Assembly: GCA_025175895.1 (NCBI GenBank)
Contig: CM046000.1
Location: forward strand, 43,064,720-43,128,719
DNA: 64,000 nucleotides
From: Wurfbainia villosa
Taxonomy: Eukaryota; Streptophyta; Magnoliopsida; Zingiberales; Zingiberaceae
Direction: 5' to 3'
In this document: piece after piece, positions 10,662-22,141 of the stretch
Numbering within the stretch: the first letter of the stretch is position 1
Layout of the letters: every line of letters begins with the position of its first letter
The notes under the pieces: model-generated
The model's input: the letters and a program-made list of their open reading frames with translations, nothing else
The model's database searches: none
What the model was told of the DNA's origin: nothing
Made by a program: the position numbers and the translations under genes

Positions 10662-11707
10662 AGTTCAAAAGGTGTTTTTCCTAAAAACCTATGAATTTGA
10701 ACCCTATTTTGGATATAGCAAGCGGTATTCACCGCTTCCGCCCACAAGTAGCTAGGAAGTGAATATGCATTAAGCATGGTCCTAGCGGCCTCTTGTAGGG
10801 CACGATTTCTCCTTTCCACCACCCCATTTTGTTGGAGTGTTCTTGGACAAGAGAACTCATGCTTGTACCCTTGTTCTAAACAAAATTGTGAAAATTTTGA
10901 GTTCTCAAATTCACCACCATGATCACTACGGATCCGGTTGATTTTGAGACTCTTTTCATTTTCAACCCTTTTACTAAATCCTATGATTATTTCTAAGGTA
11001 TCATCCTTATGTTTCATAAAATAGACCCAAGTATACCTAGAAAAATCATCTACTATAACCAAGCAATATTTATTACCATTTAAAGATGGATTACTATGAC
11101 AATCAAATAAGTCAAGATGCAATAACTCTAATGGTAAAGATGTGTTAGTTAGAGTTTTACCTTTGTGTGATGCCTTTGTTTGTTTTCCTTCTTGGCATGC
11201 ATCACACAATTTGTTCTTGACATACTTGATCTTTGGTAGTCCTTTGACCAACTCCATCTTGGCTACCTTGGCTATGTTTTTCATGTTGATGTGCCCCAAT
11301 CTTCTATGCCATAGCCAACATTCCTCTTCTTTTGCAACAAAACACTTAGTAGAGATGTTAGAAGCATATGAAAGATCAACATAATAGATATTTGACTTCC
11401 TATATCCAACTAACATGCAATCATTTAATTCCTTGTGTCTAATCATGCATTTAGAGGATTCAAAGGAAACATGATAGTTTGCATCACAAAGTTGACTAAC
11501 ACTCAATAGATTAAACTTCATATTTTCAACTAGCAAGACTTTGTGAATAATAATTTTGGGGGATACCTCAATTGTACCTCTACCTAATATCTTGAGTTTT
11601 CCACTATTCCCAAAAGACACCGCTCCTTTCTTCACATATTTAATTGTGGAGAACTTGCTCACATCCCCGATCATATGTGTTGAGCAACCGCTATCCACAA
11701 TCCACAT
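10598..11707 (-). CDS. D polyprotein, part 1: protease and integrase
   Basis: The protease carries DSGCS at residues 5-9 (catalytic Asp 5), which would cleave the polyprotein. The GAG-pre-integrase zinc site is H134, H139, C168, C171. The integrase core has D199, D262 and E298, that is D,D-35-E with 35 residues between the last two, as expected. The frame then shifts out of register after residue 355. The upstream link to gag (11708-11896) is broken by stops. The domain calls are secure. Confidence 0.92.
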   Translation of the reverse strand: MWIVDSGCSTHMIGDVSKFSTIKYVKKGAVSFGNSGKLKILGRGTIEVSPKIIIHKVLLVENMKFNLLSVSQLCDANYHVSFESSKCMIRHKELNDCMLVGYRKSNIYYVDLSYASNISTKCFVAKEEECWLWHRRLGHINMKNIAKVAKMELVKGLPKIKYVKNKLCDACQEGKQTKASHKGKTLTNTSLPLELLHLDLFDCHSNPSLNGNKYCLVIVDDFSRYTWVYFMKHKDDTLEIIIGFSKRVENEKSLKINRIRSDHGGEFENSKFSQFCLEQGYKHEFSCPRTLQQNGVVERRNRALQEAARTMLNAYSLPSYLWAEAVNTACYIQNRVQIHRFLGKTPFELWNGTIPTIHYFKSLGVKFIS

Positions 11708-11896
11708 ACCTCGCTCTCCTACCTAAATCACATGAAAAACACAAGCTTTTGGTACCCAAACATTTGGACCGGTAACATTAAGTAAAAACTTCTTAGGTAC
11801 CCAAGCTTTCTTAACCTTACCCTTAATAGTTGCTTTCCTATTTATTAATGAAATGTAAGCAACTTCTTTTCTTTTGGCTTATACCTAAACGCCTTG

Positions 11897-12334
11897 TTAT
11901 AAAGCTCTTTGTCTACTAAGAATCATATCAAGACACTTTGAGCCATTTGAAAATTTTTCTAAACATGCTTTTAATTCACTAACCTCATCCTTAAGTTTAT
12001 CATTTTCTTCTTTAAGCATGCAAGAGTCAATATGTGAGGGTTTTTCATTTCTAATGGCTTTTAGTTCTACCTTCATGCTTTTAACCTTAGATTTTGACTT
12101 ATCTAGAGCTTCTTTAAGATAGGCAATTGATTTATAAAGGAGCTTAACCTTAGGAGAGTTCATTACCTCATCGTCACTAGATGACGATTCATCGCTTGAG
12201 GAATCTTCTTGGTTTGAGGTGCTCGAATCATCTCCTAGGGCCATGAGTGCCACATGGCGTGTGATGTGGCAAAGCTCATCATCGGAGGAAGAATCTTCAA
12301 TGCTTGGTGTGTCCCATGTGGTTTGAGCCACCAT
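11897..12334 (-). CDS. D Gag C-terminal coiled-coil region
   Basis: The 145-residue frame holds an acidic Ser/Asp-rich stretch (residues 12-58) followed by a heptad-like Lys/Glu/Leu segment (about 65-130) predicted as coiled coil. This is the usual region between the Gag zinc knuckle and protease in Sireviruses. It belongs to the same polyprotein as 12526-13338; the zinc-knuckle stretch between them (12335-12525) is frameshifted and has lost part of its Cys set (the remnant reads KKGHIKPNC). Confidence 0.75.
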   Translation of the reverse strand: MVAQTTWDTPSIEDSSSDDELCHITRHVALMALGDDSSTSNQEDSSSDESSSSDDEVMNSPKVKLLYKSIAYLKEALDKSKSKVKSMKVELKAIRNEKPSHIDSCMLKEENDKLKDEVSELKACLEKFSNGSKCLDMILSRQRAL

Positions 12335-12525
12335 GGCCTCCTTCTTCTTCTTTTCCGTTTTGTCCTTCTTGTTCTTTTCTTTTCCTCCTTCTTTTTAGCT
12401 CCGGCAATTCGGCTTTATGTGCCCCTTCTTGTTGCGAGTATGTCAAATGAGATTTTTATTAAAACTTGAATTACCATTAAATTTACCTTTTGAGGAATGA
12501 GACCCCTTCCTTGCTTATCTATTCT

Positions 12526-13338
12526 TTAACTCTCTTGACTTCCTATAAAGCTTCTTGTGAAATTTGCCATTTTACTAGATGAGTCTCCATCACTATTTGA
12601 CTCATCCTCCGACTCGGATGATGATGATGCTTCTTTTCTTTCCTTCTTCTTCTTTTCTTTCTTGTCCTTCTTTTCAACGAATAGAGCTAAACCCTTTTCC
12701 TTAGAGGACATGTTAGTTTGCTCATGTAATTCAAACTCACAAAACAATTCATCAATTTTAATTTGAGATAAATCTCTAGTTACCTTAATTGCATCAACTA
12801 TAGAAGTCCATAAAGAATTTCTAGGAAATGCTTGTAAAATATACCTTACCAAATCCCGATTGTCAACTCGCTCACCTATGATATGGAGTCCGTTAACAAT
12901 TTCTTTGAACCTTCCATGCATTTGACTTACTGTTTCATGCATCTTCATTTGGAAGGCTTGAAGTTGTCCAATCAATAGGTCCTTCTTGGCCCTCTTTGAT
13001 TCCTTGGAACCTTCATTTAGCTCAATGAGCTTTTCCCATAATTCCTTGGCGGATTCGAAAGGTCCCACCTTGTTAAGTTGCTCCATGGTAATCCCACATT
13101 GAATGGTGAGTACCGCCTTTGCATTTGACTCGAAACTCCTATTCATTTCTCTTGTCCAATCCTTGCTCGGAATAGGGTTTCCACGTTCATCCACCGGTTC
13201 CTTGAAGTCATCTACAACACTATGCCAAATTTCAATATTACTCATTAAATAGTATTTCATCCTACCTTTCCAATATGCGAAGTGACTCCCATCGAAGAGT
13301 GGTGGCTTGGCGATGCTATATCCCTCTTGAAGAGCCAT
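12526..13338 (-). CDS. D Gag, capsid region
   Basis: The ATG at 13338 is the natural Gag start (MALQEGYSIAKPPLFDGSHF), 38 bases from the PBS. The 270-residue frame includes the N-terminal FAYWKGRM block (about residue 20), the UBN2-type capsid core (ELWEKLIEL near 103, VNGLHIIG near 150, AFPRNSLWTSI near 172, ELFCEFELHEQTN near 196) and a Lys/Glu then Ser/Glu/Asp-rich tail. It forms the particle shell and packages RNA. It stops before the zinc knuckle. Confidence 0.9.
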   Translation of the reverse strand: MALQEGYSIAKPPLFDGSHFAYWKGRMKYYLMSNIEIWHSVVDDFKEPVDERGNPIPSKDWTREMNRSFESNAKAVLTIQCGITMEQLNKVGPFESAKELWEKLIELNEGSKESKRAKKDLLIGQLQAFQMKMHETVSQMHGRFKEIVNGLHIIGERVDNRDLVRYILQAFPRNSLWTSIVDAIKVTRDLSQIKIDELFCEFELHEQTNMSSKEKGLALFVEKKDKKEKKKKERKEASSSSESEDESNSDGDSSSKMANFTRSFIGSQES

Positions 13339-13376
13339 TGATGCCTTGGTTGATGGTGAGATCTTCCAAGCAATCC

Positions 13377-13390
13377 GGGCTATGATACCA
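13377..13390 (-). promoter_or_regulatory. Primer-binding site of D
   Basis: The minus strand reads TGGTATCATAGCCC two bases after the LTR end. It matches the initiator tRNA-Met site with one substitution (CAT for CAG), as in E2. Confidence 0.85.
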
Positions 13391-13392
13391 CT

Positions 13393-14606
13393 TGTTAGGA
13401 CCCTTGGAATAGCTAGAGGGGGGGTGATTAGCGTTTCTTCGATTCTACAAACAAGTTAGCGGAAGCAATACAAATACGAAAATGAATACGAATAAGAAAT
13501 ACGAAACCAATGCTAACACCCGATGTTACGTGGTTCGGAGATGACGCTCCTACTCCACGGCAATCCGTAAGGTGGATTAGTCCTAGCCAAGCTTCACTAT
13601 CTTCTCCTTTGGATGAACCAAGGTGGAGAAACCTTTCTTACAATGATCTCCTCTTCTTTACAATGATGGATGATCAAGAACAAGAGAAGAGGAGGTTTTG
13701 AATCACTAAAAACACTTAGGAAGCTTGGTGAGCACGAGGATGTAGTTAGGATTAAGAGCACTAGCCTCACCAAGCTTCCCATGGCCCCTTTTTATAGAAG
13801 AGGGGCTGTTTTTCCCGTTGGGCGTCGATCAGTCGACTGATGCATGCCATCAGTCGACTGCCGCCGAAGCCAACGGCTTCTGAAACGCGATCTCCGCGGA
13901 GATTCGTAGCCGTAATCTCCAACGGCCAGGTGATCGATCGTGATCCCTCCATCGATCGATGATGGGTGATCGATCGAGTGATCAAGCGCGATCGAGTGAG
14001 GCGCATTCTCGCAATATTTCCCTTGATCGGTCGGTGATCACGCGATCGATCGATATGCCCAAAGCGGTGATAGTTAGGGTATCACCGGATCGGTCGATCG
14101 CGACGACCGATCGGATACATCGTATCAAGTATGAGTAATTCATACTTGATTTTATACCCTAGACCTAGACTTATCCTTCTAGCTCCTTAATAAGCCTTGC
14201 GCCTTCAGGATCCCTCCGAGTCCGCGACTTGTTCATCCTTTGCGCTTTGCTTCCAAGAGCTTCCTTCGGTTTCGTCATGTCTTGAGTTGCCAAATGCTTG
14301 GACTTTACGCCGCCAAGACTACAAGCTTGGACTTATGCTGCCAAGACTTTACTTTGGACTTCCTTTGCCAAGGTTCACTTTGGACTTTATGCTGCCAAGA
14401 CTACAAGCTTGGTCTTATGCCGCCAAGTCCATCCCTTGGACTTCCTTTGCCAAGATCATACTTGGACTTCCTTTTACCAAGTACTTCATCCTTGGATTTC
14501 CCTGTCACTTAAACACATTCGTAATTAGATCACAAGATATTGCCTAACTTAGATGATTAGCCAAACATCAAAACATATAAATGCTTGGAGCATTGTTGCA
14601 CCAACA
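13393..14606 (-). mobile_element. 5' LTR of D
   Basis: This matches the 3' LTR 6367-7633 over its outer parts. Here the central segment has two intact CAGTCGACTG palindromes (about 13829-13861) and then GATCGATCG-rich sequence to about 14130. TATA (minus strand; plus TTTTTATAG at 13789) gives the start region of the genomic RNA. It is flanked on the right by GTAAC. Confidence 0.92.
13789..13797 (-). promoter_or_regulatory. TATA box of D 5' LTR
   Basis: The minus strand reads CTATAAAAA followed by GGGGCC; this is the only good TATA element in the LTR at the expected place, and the same site is kept in the 3' LTR. Confidence 0.6.
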
Positions 14607-14611
14607 GTAAC

Positions 14612-16142
14612 TCCAATGGGTGGTGGCACAAGGTGCTTGGGCGGCCAATGAAGTGGGCGACAACCCTAGAGGGGGAAGAGGAGAGGAGGCTAGAGTTTCC
14701 AAAACCCTTGAACTGATTAATTCTCCACGAAAAACCCTTAAGCCATGTTTTTATAGAGAACACATTCTTCTAACAGTTATTGGTTCATAATCAAAACCCG
14801 TTAATCTGCTCCAATAACTTAAGTTAAAATAAACCAAACCGCGTTGGTCAAAAGTTAAAATGAACCGAACTAACTTTGGTTCATTCATTTAAAACAAACC
14901 AAACCACTTTGATTTATTTTTTCACCATTTGATTATAACCAAACCAATTTGGTTCATCGATCATGTCTTCAAAAGACACGGCCCATCCATGCTTCCGATG
15001 CAACTGAGACCATTTCATGCTCGCTCTATGTTTGGTCCAACCAAACCAAATCTCTCTCTTGGTTTGAGAATCTCATTATCAAGCTCATTTTAAATCCTTT
15101 GGATAACACTCATTGTGTGTGTGACCAAATAGGTTCCCGATTTATGTTGGCCGTCTATAATTAACCATTAATTATAGAACGATCATGAGTTACACCTAGT
15201 AGTACATCATGATCCCCAATTAACTGGAAAATCAATGGTTGATCCCAGAATAATTTTTGAAACCTTTCAGTAGCCACAATGAATCGTGCTCCGTTCCCTT
15301 CACTCATCTTATACCCACTTGGTTCAGGACATGGTCTATAGTGTCAGTCCCCACTAGGTTGACTATGTTACACCTAGCCCAAGTATCATTTCCTCGTCCT
15401 ACGGATTCTAGTTACTGCACATGTATCCAAGAGTACCTTACTCTAAACATGTAATGCTTTGGCCAAAGACTTTAGTAACAATCTGATGAGAGGCCAAGGG
15501 TATACATCTCCTCACAAGGAGTGGTGAATCCTTTGTAAGCTATTCAAACACCTTCGGGCACTTCGACTTATACCCAACCATTTTGGGTCCACATCTCCTT
15601 GGAGATGCTTGCTTAAGATGTCAAACCATAAGTCTCCATGACCAAGATGACTTGAATACCACAAGTTGAAGGAACATCGCACTTAAGCTGCAGTAAGAAC
15701 TTCATTGGTATATCAATATATGTAGAGAACCATATGAAGTCTTATAACTAGTCACTCCAATGAACTAGTTACCATAACTAGCATCCACGATTAACTTCGG
15801 ACATCACAATGTCTCCAGCTAGTGAGAAACAACTGCTTGGATAAACCAAAGAGTATAACTCGTGATAGTCTCAATAGAATCGATGGCATCCGTATGCATC
15901 AATTCATCGACTAGGGATAATTCCAATACATCGCAATTACATATGTAGAGATACTCACTAGTTGTGATCAAATCATAAATTCTCTCATGCTGTGAATTGT
16001 ATTGCGAACATCTAGTAAATGAGTTTAAGATCCAATCAAATACAAGAAAATATGTATACTCAAATAGTGAATATTCATTTATCAAATAAATGGTTCGACC
16101 ATAAGGTGATTGCCTTAGGCCACCTCTTATATATCTCTAACA
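14612..16142 (-). mobile_element. 3' LTR of B, U3-side part
   Basis: This resumes B's LTR after D and runs to CTCTAACA next to the polypurine tract (minus strand CAAGTGGAAGTT, 16143-16155). Joined with 5657-6366 it is about 2.24 kb and collinear with 56298-58535. Short open frames in it are not genes. Confidence 0.9.
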
Positions 16143-16156
16143 AACTTCCACTTGGC

Positions 16157-17271
16157 CTAATGCCAATCGCCACTGTATCTAATACCATAGGCCCTAACAT
16201 GACCCTCAAACTTACTTTGAGGTAAGACTTTAGTTAAAGGATCCACTAAGTTCTTTTCAGTGGGAATCTTCTCGATTTGTATTTCCTTCCTATTGATGAT
16301 CTCTCTGATCAGATGATAGCGGCGAAGCACATGTTTAGATTGTTGATGAGACCACATCAAGTTCAGAGATGAACCTCTTGATCCAAACCGCTTCTTTTGT
16401 TGCTTCCGAAGCTGCAATGTATTCTGGCTCAGTGGTAGAATCCGCTATAGTGTCTTGTTTGGAACTTTTCCAACTTACCGCGCCTCCTTTCAAGGTAAAT
16501 ACGTAACCAGACTTAGACCTGAAATCATCCTTGTCTGTCTGGAAGCTGACATCCGTATACCCACGTATTACTGTATCACCTTCTCCATATATTAGGAACA
16601 CATCCTTAGTTCTTCTTAAGTACTTAAAGATTATCTTAACAGCCGCCCAATGATCCATTCCTAGATCAGATTGGTATCTGCTCATGATACTCAGAGCATA
16701 CAATACACCGAGCCTCGTACATAATATAGCATACATGATATATCCTATTGTAGATGCATAGAGAATTTTACTCATGAAAATCCTCTCGTCTTTTGTGTGC
16801 AGACACATAGACTTCAAAAGGTGTATCCCATGCCTGATGGGAAGGAAATCTTTCTTGGATTCTGACATGCTAAACCTCTTTAGCACTCGATCTATATATA
16901 TAGACTGCGAAAGACCAAGCAACCTATTCGATCTATCCCTATAGATCATAATCCCGAGGATGTAGGTTTCTTCTCCCAGGTCTTTCATGGAGAATGTCTT
17001 GGATAACCAAAATTTAACTGATTGTAAGATAGAAACATCATTTCCTATAAGTAATATGTCATCGACATACAATACTAGGAACACGATTGTACTCCCACTA
17101 ACCTTCTTGTACACACAAGGTTCGTCTGGATTTTGTGAGAAATCAAACCTTTTGATTGCCTCATCAAAATGGATATTCCAGCTCCTAGATGCTTGCTTCA
17201 ATCCATATATGGATCATCGAAGTTTTCATACCTTGGTTTTATCAATCGATGTGAAACCCTCAGGTTGTATC
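16157..17271 (-). pseudogene. B RT C-terminal part and RNase H, broken
   Basis: This is the second half of B's pol, separated from the first half (43165 upward) by the E insertion. The frame 17201-16335 holds the RT palm motif YVDDILLIGND and then RNase H up to FISELDVVSS. A deletion of about 74 nt follows, compared with A: it removes the CDNNGAI block with a catalytic Asp and shifts the frame. The tail (LRRYHLIREI to LVDPLTKVLP) continues in another frame, 16417-16157. Missense change is common (for example TTEPEY for TTEAEY). The same 74-nt deletion is present in C. Confidence 0.9.
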
Positions 17272-17374
17272 ATATATGTTGGTGGAATCGACCCAGGTCA
17301 TGATTGACCAGACTCGAATTTGACTTGAGCGATGTTTTGATGTTCGACAAAAACATATGACAATGTGATCGTCA

Positions 17375-17730
17375 TGGGAAAGTCCAAGTCTTGATTACTT
17401 GGTATGGAAAGTCCAACATGGGTTGGCAAGGGAAAGTCCAAGCTTGAGTCTTGGCATTTGGAAAATTCAACATGGGTTGGCAAGGGAAAGTCCAAGCTTG
17501 AGTCTTGGCAATTGGAAAGTCCAACATGGAGTTGGCATGGAAAGTCCAAGGGTGTAGTCTTGGCAGTGAAAGTCTAAGTCATAGGTACTTGGCATTTGGG
17601 AAGTCCAAGGGTTGATATTGGCGGCGTAAAGTCCAAGGGTAGAGTCTTGGCAGCATAAGTCCAATGGTTAGCGGCATAAAGTTCAAGCGTTGTCTTGGCA
17701 GTTTAAGTCTAATGTGCCTTGGCAGTGTAG
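17375..17730. repeat. AAGTCCAAG/CTTGGC repeat block in E 5' LTR
   Basis: Imperfect tandem units of 30-45 bp such as GGGAAAGTCCAAGCTTGAGT recur about nine times. Equivalent blocks occur at 23200-23470, 30335-30600 and 31040-31389. Confidence 0.85.
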
Positions 17731-17989
17731 ACACCATTAGCATGATAATAGCCGATGGAAGCACCTGAAGACTAGCATATGGATGAACAAGTCATGGATG
17801 ACTTAGAGGGATCCAATAGGTGCGAGGCTGACGGAGGTGGCTAGAAAGCTTAAGTCTAGGCTAAGGGTGGTCTAGCAAGTATGGGGGCACCATACTTGGA
17901 GTTAAACCTCATGTTTGAGGTTATTGGTTGACCGGAGCTTTATACCGGTCGTATAGTCAAGTGTTTGACACTTGGCAATCAAGTCGACA

Positions 17990-18295
17990 CTCAGCAGTCG
18001 ACTGGGATTATTACCAGTTTGACTACTATGAGTCGACTAGTGCTCGACTGTGATTTAGGGCTGAAAAAGCCTTGGTAGTCGACTGATGGCAATCCACTGA
18101 CATGGATGGTAGTCGACTGCTGGTTTGGTCGCGAGCATAGAACGCTCAGCAGTCGATTGGGCAGTCGACTGGCGATGTTGGCCGTCAACTGCCAAGTGAT
18201 CCTTTGGAACTTTTTCAACGTGGATCAAGCCGTTGTCTCACAACAACAGTGTTGGAAGTCAAACTGGGGGGGTTTGGCAGTCGACTGCTAGGCGG
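17990..18295. repeat. CAGTCGACTG palindrome array in E 5' LTR
   Basis: About ten full or one-mismatch copies of the decamer lie between the U3 repeats and the TATA box. Several are CAGTCGATTG, consistent with decay of a methylated central CpG. Confidence 0.85.
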
Positions 18296-18814
18296 AAATC
18301 CAGGTCGCGCGGAAGGATAAAAGGAGCTCAATGGGAAGGATTTTTGCAGCCATTCTTGAGTGATTTCTTGGGCATTTTTGGAGGGGATTTGCTGCTGCAT
18401 TCCAGACCTTCAAGGCTAGTTCAAGGCGATCAATAAGTAAGCATTCAAGTTCACATTTGCAAAGGTTTTCCTTACTTGTATTTGTGTAGTTTACTTGGAT
18501 TTACTTGTATTTTATTCTTATTGTTGTAAGAACCATTGTAAAAGGTTTTCTCCACCTCCAAATTGTTTCGAGAAGGAGTTATTGATTAGTGGTTGCGTGT
18601 GCATCACTAGAGCTCATTGAGCTCACCCGTGGAGTAGGAACCCTAAGTTTCCGAACCACGTTACATCGTCTTGTTGTGTGGTTGTACTTGTGTATTTATC
18701 TTCATTGTATATTTTGCTGCATACTAACATTGTGTAGCAAGCACGAATGAATTCCGATCAAACGATGACAACGCTATTCATCCCCCCTCTAGCGGGTGCA
18801 CATACCCTAACAAG

Positions 18815-18826
18815 TGGTATCAGAGC
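18815..18826 (+). promoter_or_regulatory. Primer-binding site of E
   Basis: TGGTATCAGAGC, perfect for initiator tRNA-Met, two bases after the LTR end. Confidence 0.92.
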
Positions 18827-18879
18827 TAGGAGCTCTTCAACAGATTAACAACCGGGAGCAAGCACGCTAGAAGAAAAAG

Positions 18880-20584
18880 ATGGAGTTTGAAGAAAAATTG
18901 CGATGGGACGTCAACACCCCAATTCCATACAATTTCTATGGACGAGAAGGCTTCAACTAATGGAAGGCAAGAATTGAAGACTTCTTGATGATGAGGGACC
19001 ATGAGGAATGGGCCATATTGATGGAAGGATTCCAATATCCAAGAGGGCCAAAGGAAGGATTCCTCAAGATGAAGAAGTGGATCGAGGAACAAATTCAAGA
19101 ATTTGAGAAAAACACAAAGGTAATAAAATTCTTGGTTGATTTGATTCCTAACGATATTGTGTGTAGGTTAGGTAATTATATGGATGCCAAGGAGCTATGG
19201 AGCCAAGTGGCAAGATTCCATGAGAACCCTCAACCGGTCCAAGAAGATGAAGAAGAAGAGGAATGTTCATCGACTCAATCGGAGGAGGTCGAAGAAACAA
19301 GTTCATCCTCACAAGAAAGTCAGGAGTCAGAAGTTGAGAAGGAGTCGACATCTGAATCGGTAGGGGAGGTTGAATTGGAGGAAGCCTCCACTTCTAGAAT
19401 TGGGGGTGGGGGGTGGGGAGGAGATTAGGTCATCTTCCATGCCGGAGCAAGAAGAAGAGGAACCATCCACTCCAATCAAGAAGAGGAAGAAGTCCAAACT
19501 TCCACCACCCTAGGTAACTCAAACATTGTAGTTAAAATTAAAAATCATATAACTTGTTTTGAGTGTAGGGAGCAAGGAAACTACAAGAGTAAGTGTCCTA
19601 AACGGGTCAAGAAGATGACACAAGTCGTGCCTAAGGTCAAGGATGCCAGCGTCCCCGCTAAGAAGAGCAAGGAGCATGCCATTTGCTTCAAATGCCAACA
19701 ACCGGGACATTATAGAAGCCAATGCCCTAGAGGGAAGAAGAAGGGGCAAGAAGGAGCTACACATGTAGGGGGAGCCTCTAAGGCAAACCCTAAGGTAAAA
19801 TTTATTAATGCATCTTCTTCAATTTATAGGCAAAAGCATGCTTTTAATTCACTTGCAATTCATCATGAAAAACATGCTAGTAGAAATAATAGATTTTATT
19901 ATCTAGGTGCTAAACATATCGATATTAGAACTAAGGAGAAATTAGAGACTAATGTCCCTAGAAAAATTCTACCTAAGGAGTCTATTAGGAAGGTAGAAAA
20001 CCATCTAGGCTTTAATCCAAAGAATTCTAGACATATGCCTAGGAAGGGAAATAATACTCAAAGAAATAATGGGCTCACCAAATTAGAAAAATTAGAATTT
20101 GAAAATCAAGTATTGAGGTAAAAACTTGAGAAGATAGAAAAAGACTCTTAGGATTATGCAAAATCAAATGCAAGGGTCAAATAGTCAAAGCCTAGGGTCT
20201 AGGAGTCAAAGTCAAAGGCTTAGGAAACAAGAACCATCCAAGGGCAAGCTTAAGCCCAAAAAGACCTATCACAATATTTCATTCAATTATGGAACTCAAT
20301 CTAGGTCTAAGAAAACCAAGGTCAATAGGGAAGTCATCCCTAAAGTTGACCAAGGTAGGTTCTTAGTGGCTAAGGTTTTAAGGAAACCTAGGGAAGTCAT
20401 TAAGAAGGTTACAAGGGGAGTTACTCCTAGAGTTAACCTACGTAAGACCCAAATGACCAAGGCTTCTAAGTCTAGGAGGGTCATTAGGAGGGTATCTAGG
20501 GAAGTTATCCCTAAGGAACACCTAGTAAACCCAAGAAGCTCCAATAGGTATTGGGTTCCTAGGAGCGTGATCGACTTATGCTAA
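18880..20584 (+). pseudogene. E Gag-like protein with two zinc knuckles, broken
   Basis: The ATG at 18880 starts the only gene of E, about 568 codons in original length. The N-terminus (PYNFYGREGFN) runs into an in-frame TAA where E2 has Tyr. The frame 18985-19428 covers the capsid-like region (WKARIEDFLM, LVDLIPNDI, NYMDAKELWS) and a Glu/Ser-rich stretch. A G-run near 19405-19425 shifts the frame. Then come two CCHC knuckles, CFECREQGNYKSKC (His replaced by Asn) and CFKCQQPGHYRSQC, and a basic region (19615-20121, 20156-20584) ending WVPRSVIDLC. No pol follows. By family analogy it binds and packages element RNA. Confidence 0.85.
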
Positions 20585-22141
20585 ATGGGTTAGGGTGTGC
20601 CAACTTTAAATGGATGGGTAGTTAACCTAATCATGGTAAAGGTGGCACTTTAGGTCATTTTCAAGGTTATGGGTACCTTGGAAATGTGGTTTGAACTTAA
20701 ATCTCAAAAGATTTTAGGATGTGCCAATATCACTTAAGAAGTTTGATAATTTGATCAAATTGATACAATTTAGGTCTTAGGGTCATGGTGTGCCATTTTG
20801 GGTTTTTGGCACACTTGAGAGATGGTTGATAATATGACAAAATGAGTTTAATTCTAACAAATGACAATTAACACTAAAATTTAGGTATTATTATACCTTT
20901 ATATTTTATTTTCCATGAATGATTTGTCATATGCCATTTCATGACATTATATCTATTTTTATCATTTAAATGTCATGATTATGTCTAGGTTATTAAATAA
21001 TGTCATGTGTATTTAGATTTAATCATATGTCATGACATCATGATCATTGGTCATGCTTACTTATGTTATCATTTATGCCATGATCATTTCATGCATTAAT
21101 AAAATTGATTTAAGGACAATGGCATGACTTGAAGTCCCATGTATAAGGGAATCAAGTAGTGTTGCCTTAGAAAATGCATGAAACCTTAGTTTAAGATGAA
21201 CCAAAACCCACATCTCACATCACATTGACATGTGTGTGTATTGATACACCCTAGACACATGTGAGATGCTAGGAAATGAGTTAAGTTCAAGGTGCATAGT
21301 TTTTGCATCTAGATAAACTCAAACTCAACTTATACCATGGATGAATCATGAGGAAAGCTTATGTACAAGTCATGTACATCAAGCCCATAGACCATGGTTC
21401 AATATAAGGTTTTAAAACTATTTCAAAATCATTTTGAAAAACCTTGGTGTAGTCTATCTTTTGATAAAGTCATCATTGATGAAGTTGATACAAAGTGAGC
21501 CCAAAACAATGAAGTTTTTCTCACTTTTGAACTTTGTATCAAACTCACTATTTTATGGGTAAATCATTTTTCAAATATTTTTCACCCATTATATTGCTTA
21601 TAAGTAATGTACATATGAAATTTTACGATTTTTCAAAATACGTAGAATTACTTATGCTTTTTCAAAATTCGATTTCTGAAACTGAAATTGGGCGATTTGA
21701 TTATCGATCGCCACTTAATGGCGATAATCGATTAATGGCAATGAATCGTTGAGTGTAAGAGTCATTGTCAAGTTTGATTTCGGATAAACAAGGTTTGTTT
21801 AGCCCAATTTCAACTATGGTAAGGTTCTCTAACCACTCCTAACCCTAGGATATGCTTTGGAAAGCATTAGAAAGGGTGAAAATCCATTGGATATGGATTA
21901 TAAGAGTTGTTTAGGGTGTGTATCAATTTAAGGTGAGTGAAAATTTAAGTTTGAACTTTTAACCTTAATTTTGATGGTTTAGAGTGCCTATAGGCTTAGG
22001 GACTTCCCAAGGACATTGTTGGTGCAATGATCAAAGGGGATCAAGCCTTTAGGGGGAGGTTATCCATCTTGGAATGATGGATGTATATTCTTCCTTGTAA
22101 GGGGGAGAATGTGGAGAATTTTGGAGAAGTTAGGATTGCCT
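20585..22141 (+). other. E non-coding internal region, 5' part
   Basis: No coding homology in any frame. It is collinear with E2 23800-25679 (reverse), including the runs of CATGATCATGACAT-like AT-rich sequence. Extra polypurine tracts lie at about 22050 (TTTAGGGGGAGG) and 22100 (AAGGGGGAGAAT). It is cut by E2 at TGCCT (22137-22141). The length and conserved order suggest this replaced pol in the family ancestor. Confidence 0.8.

Larger units (their letters stand above)
6367..14606 (-). mobile_element. Sirevirus element D, near complete
   Basis: D is 8.24 kb, flanked by GTAAC (6362-6366 and 14607-14611). It has two LTRs of about 1.2 kb with TGTTGGTGCA/CCTAACA ends, a tRNA-iMet PBS, gag, protease, integrase, RT and RNase H in copia order, and several polypurine tracts before the 3' LTR. 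The RT motif YVDDIIFGS and RNase H motif GCKLDRKSTSGG are characteristic of the Sirevirus (SIRE/Maximus) lineage. No envelope-like gene is seen. Few frameshifts and very similar LTRs (apart from a palindrome array) make it one of the youngest insertions here. Confidence 0.92.
17277..18812 (+). mobile_element. 5' LTR of E
   Basis: It starts TGTTGGTGGAATCG and ends CCTAACA, 1,536 bp. It carries a U3 block of repeats (AAGTCCAAG...CTTGGC, 17375-17730), a CAGTCGACTG array (about 17990-18295), a TATA-like GATAAAAG (18316-18323) and the U5 CATCCCCCCTCTAGC tract. It aligns in order with 30952 onward and with the E2 LTRs. Confidence 0.9.

Noticed and set aside
18815..18826. Possible tRNA-Met fragments at several TGGTATCAGAGC sites
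   Set aside because: Each lies 1-2 bases from an LTR end and is a primer-binding site; no cloverleaf surrounds it.
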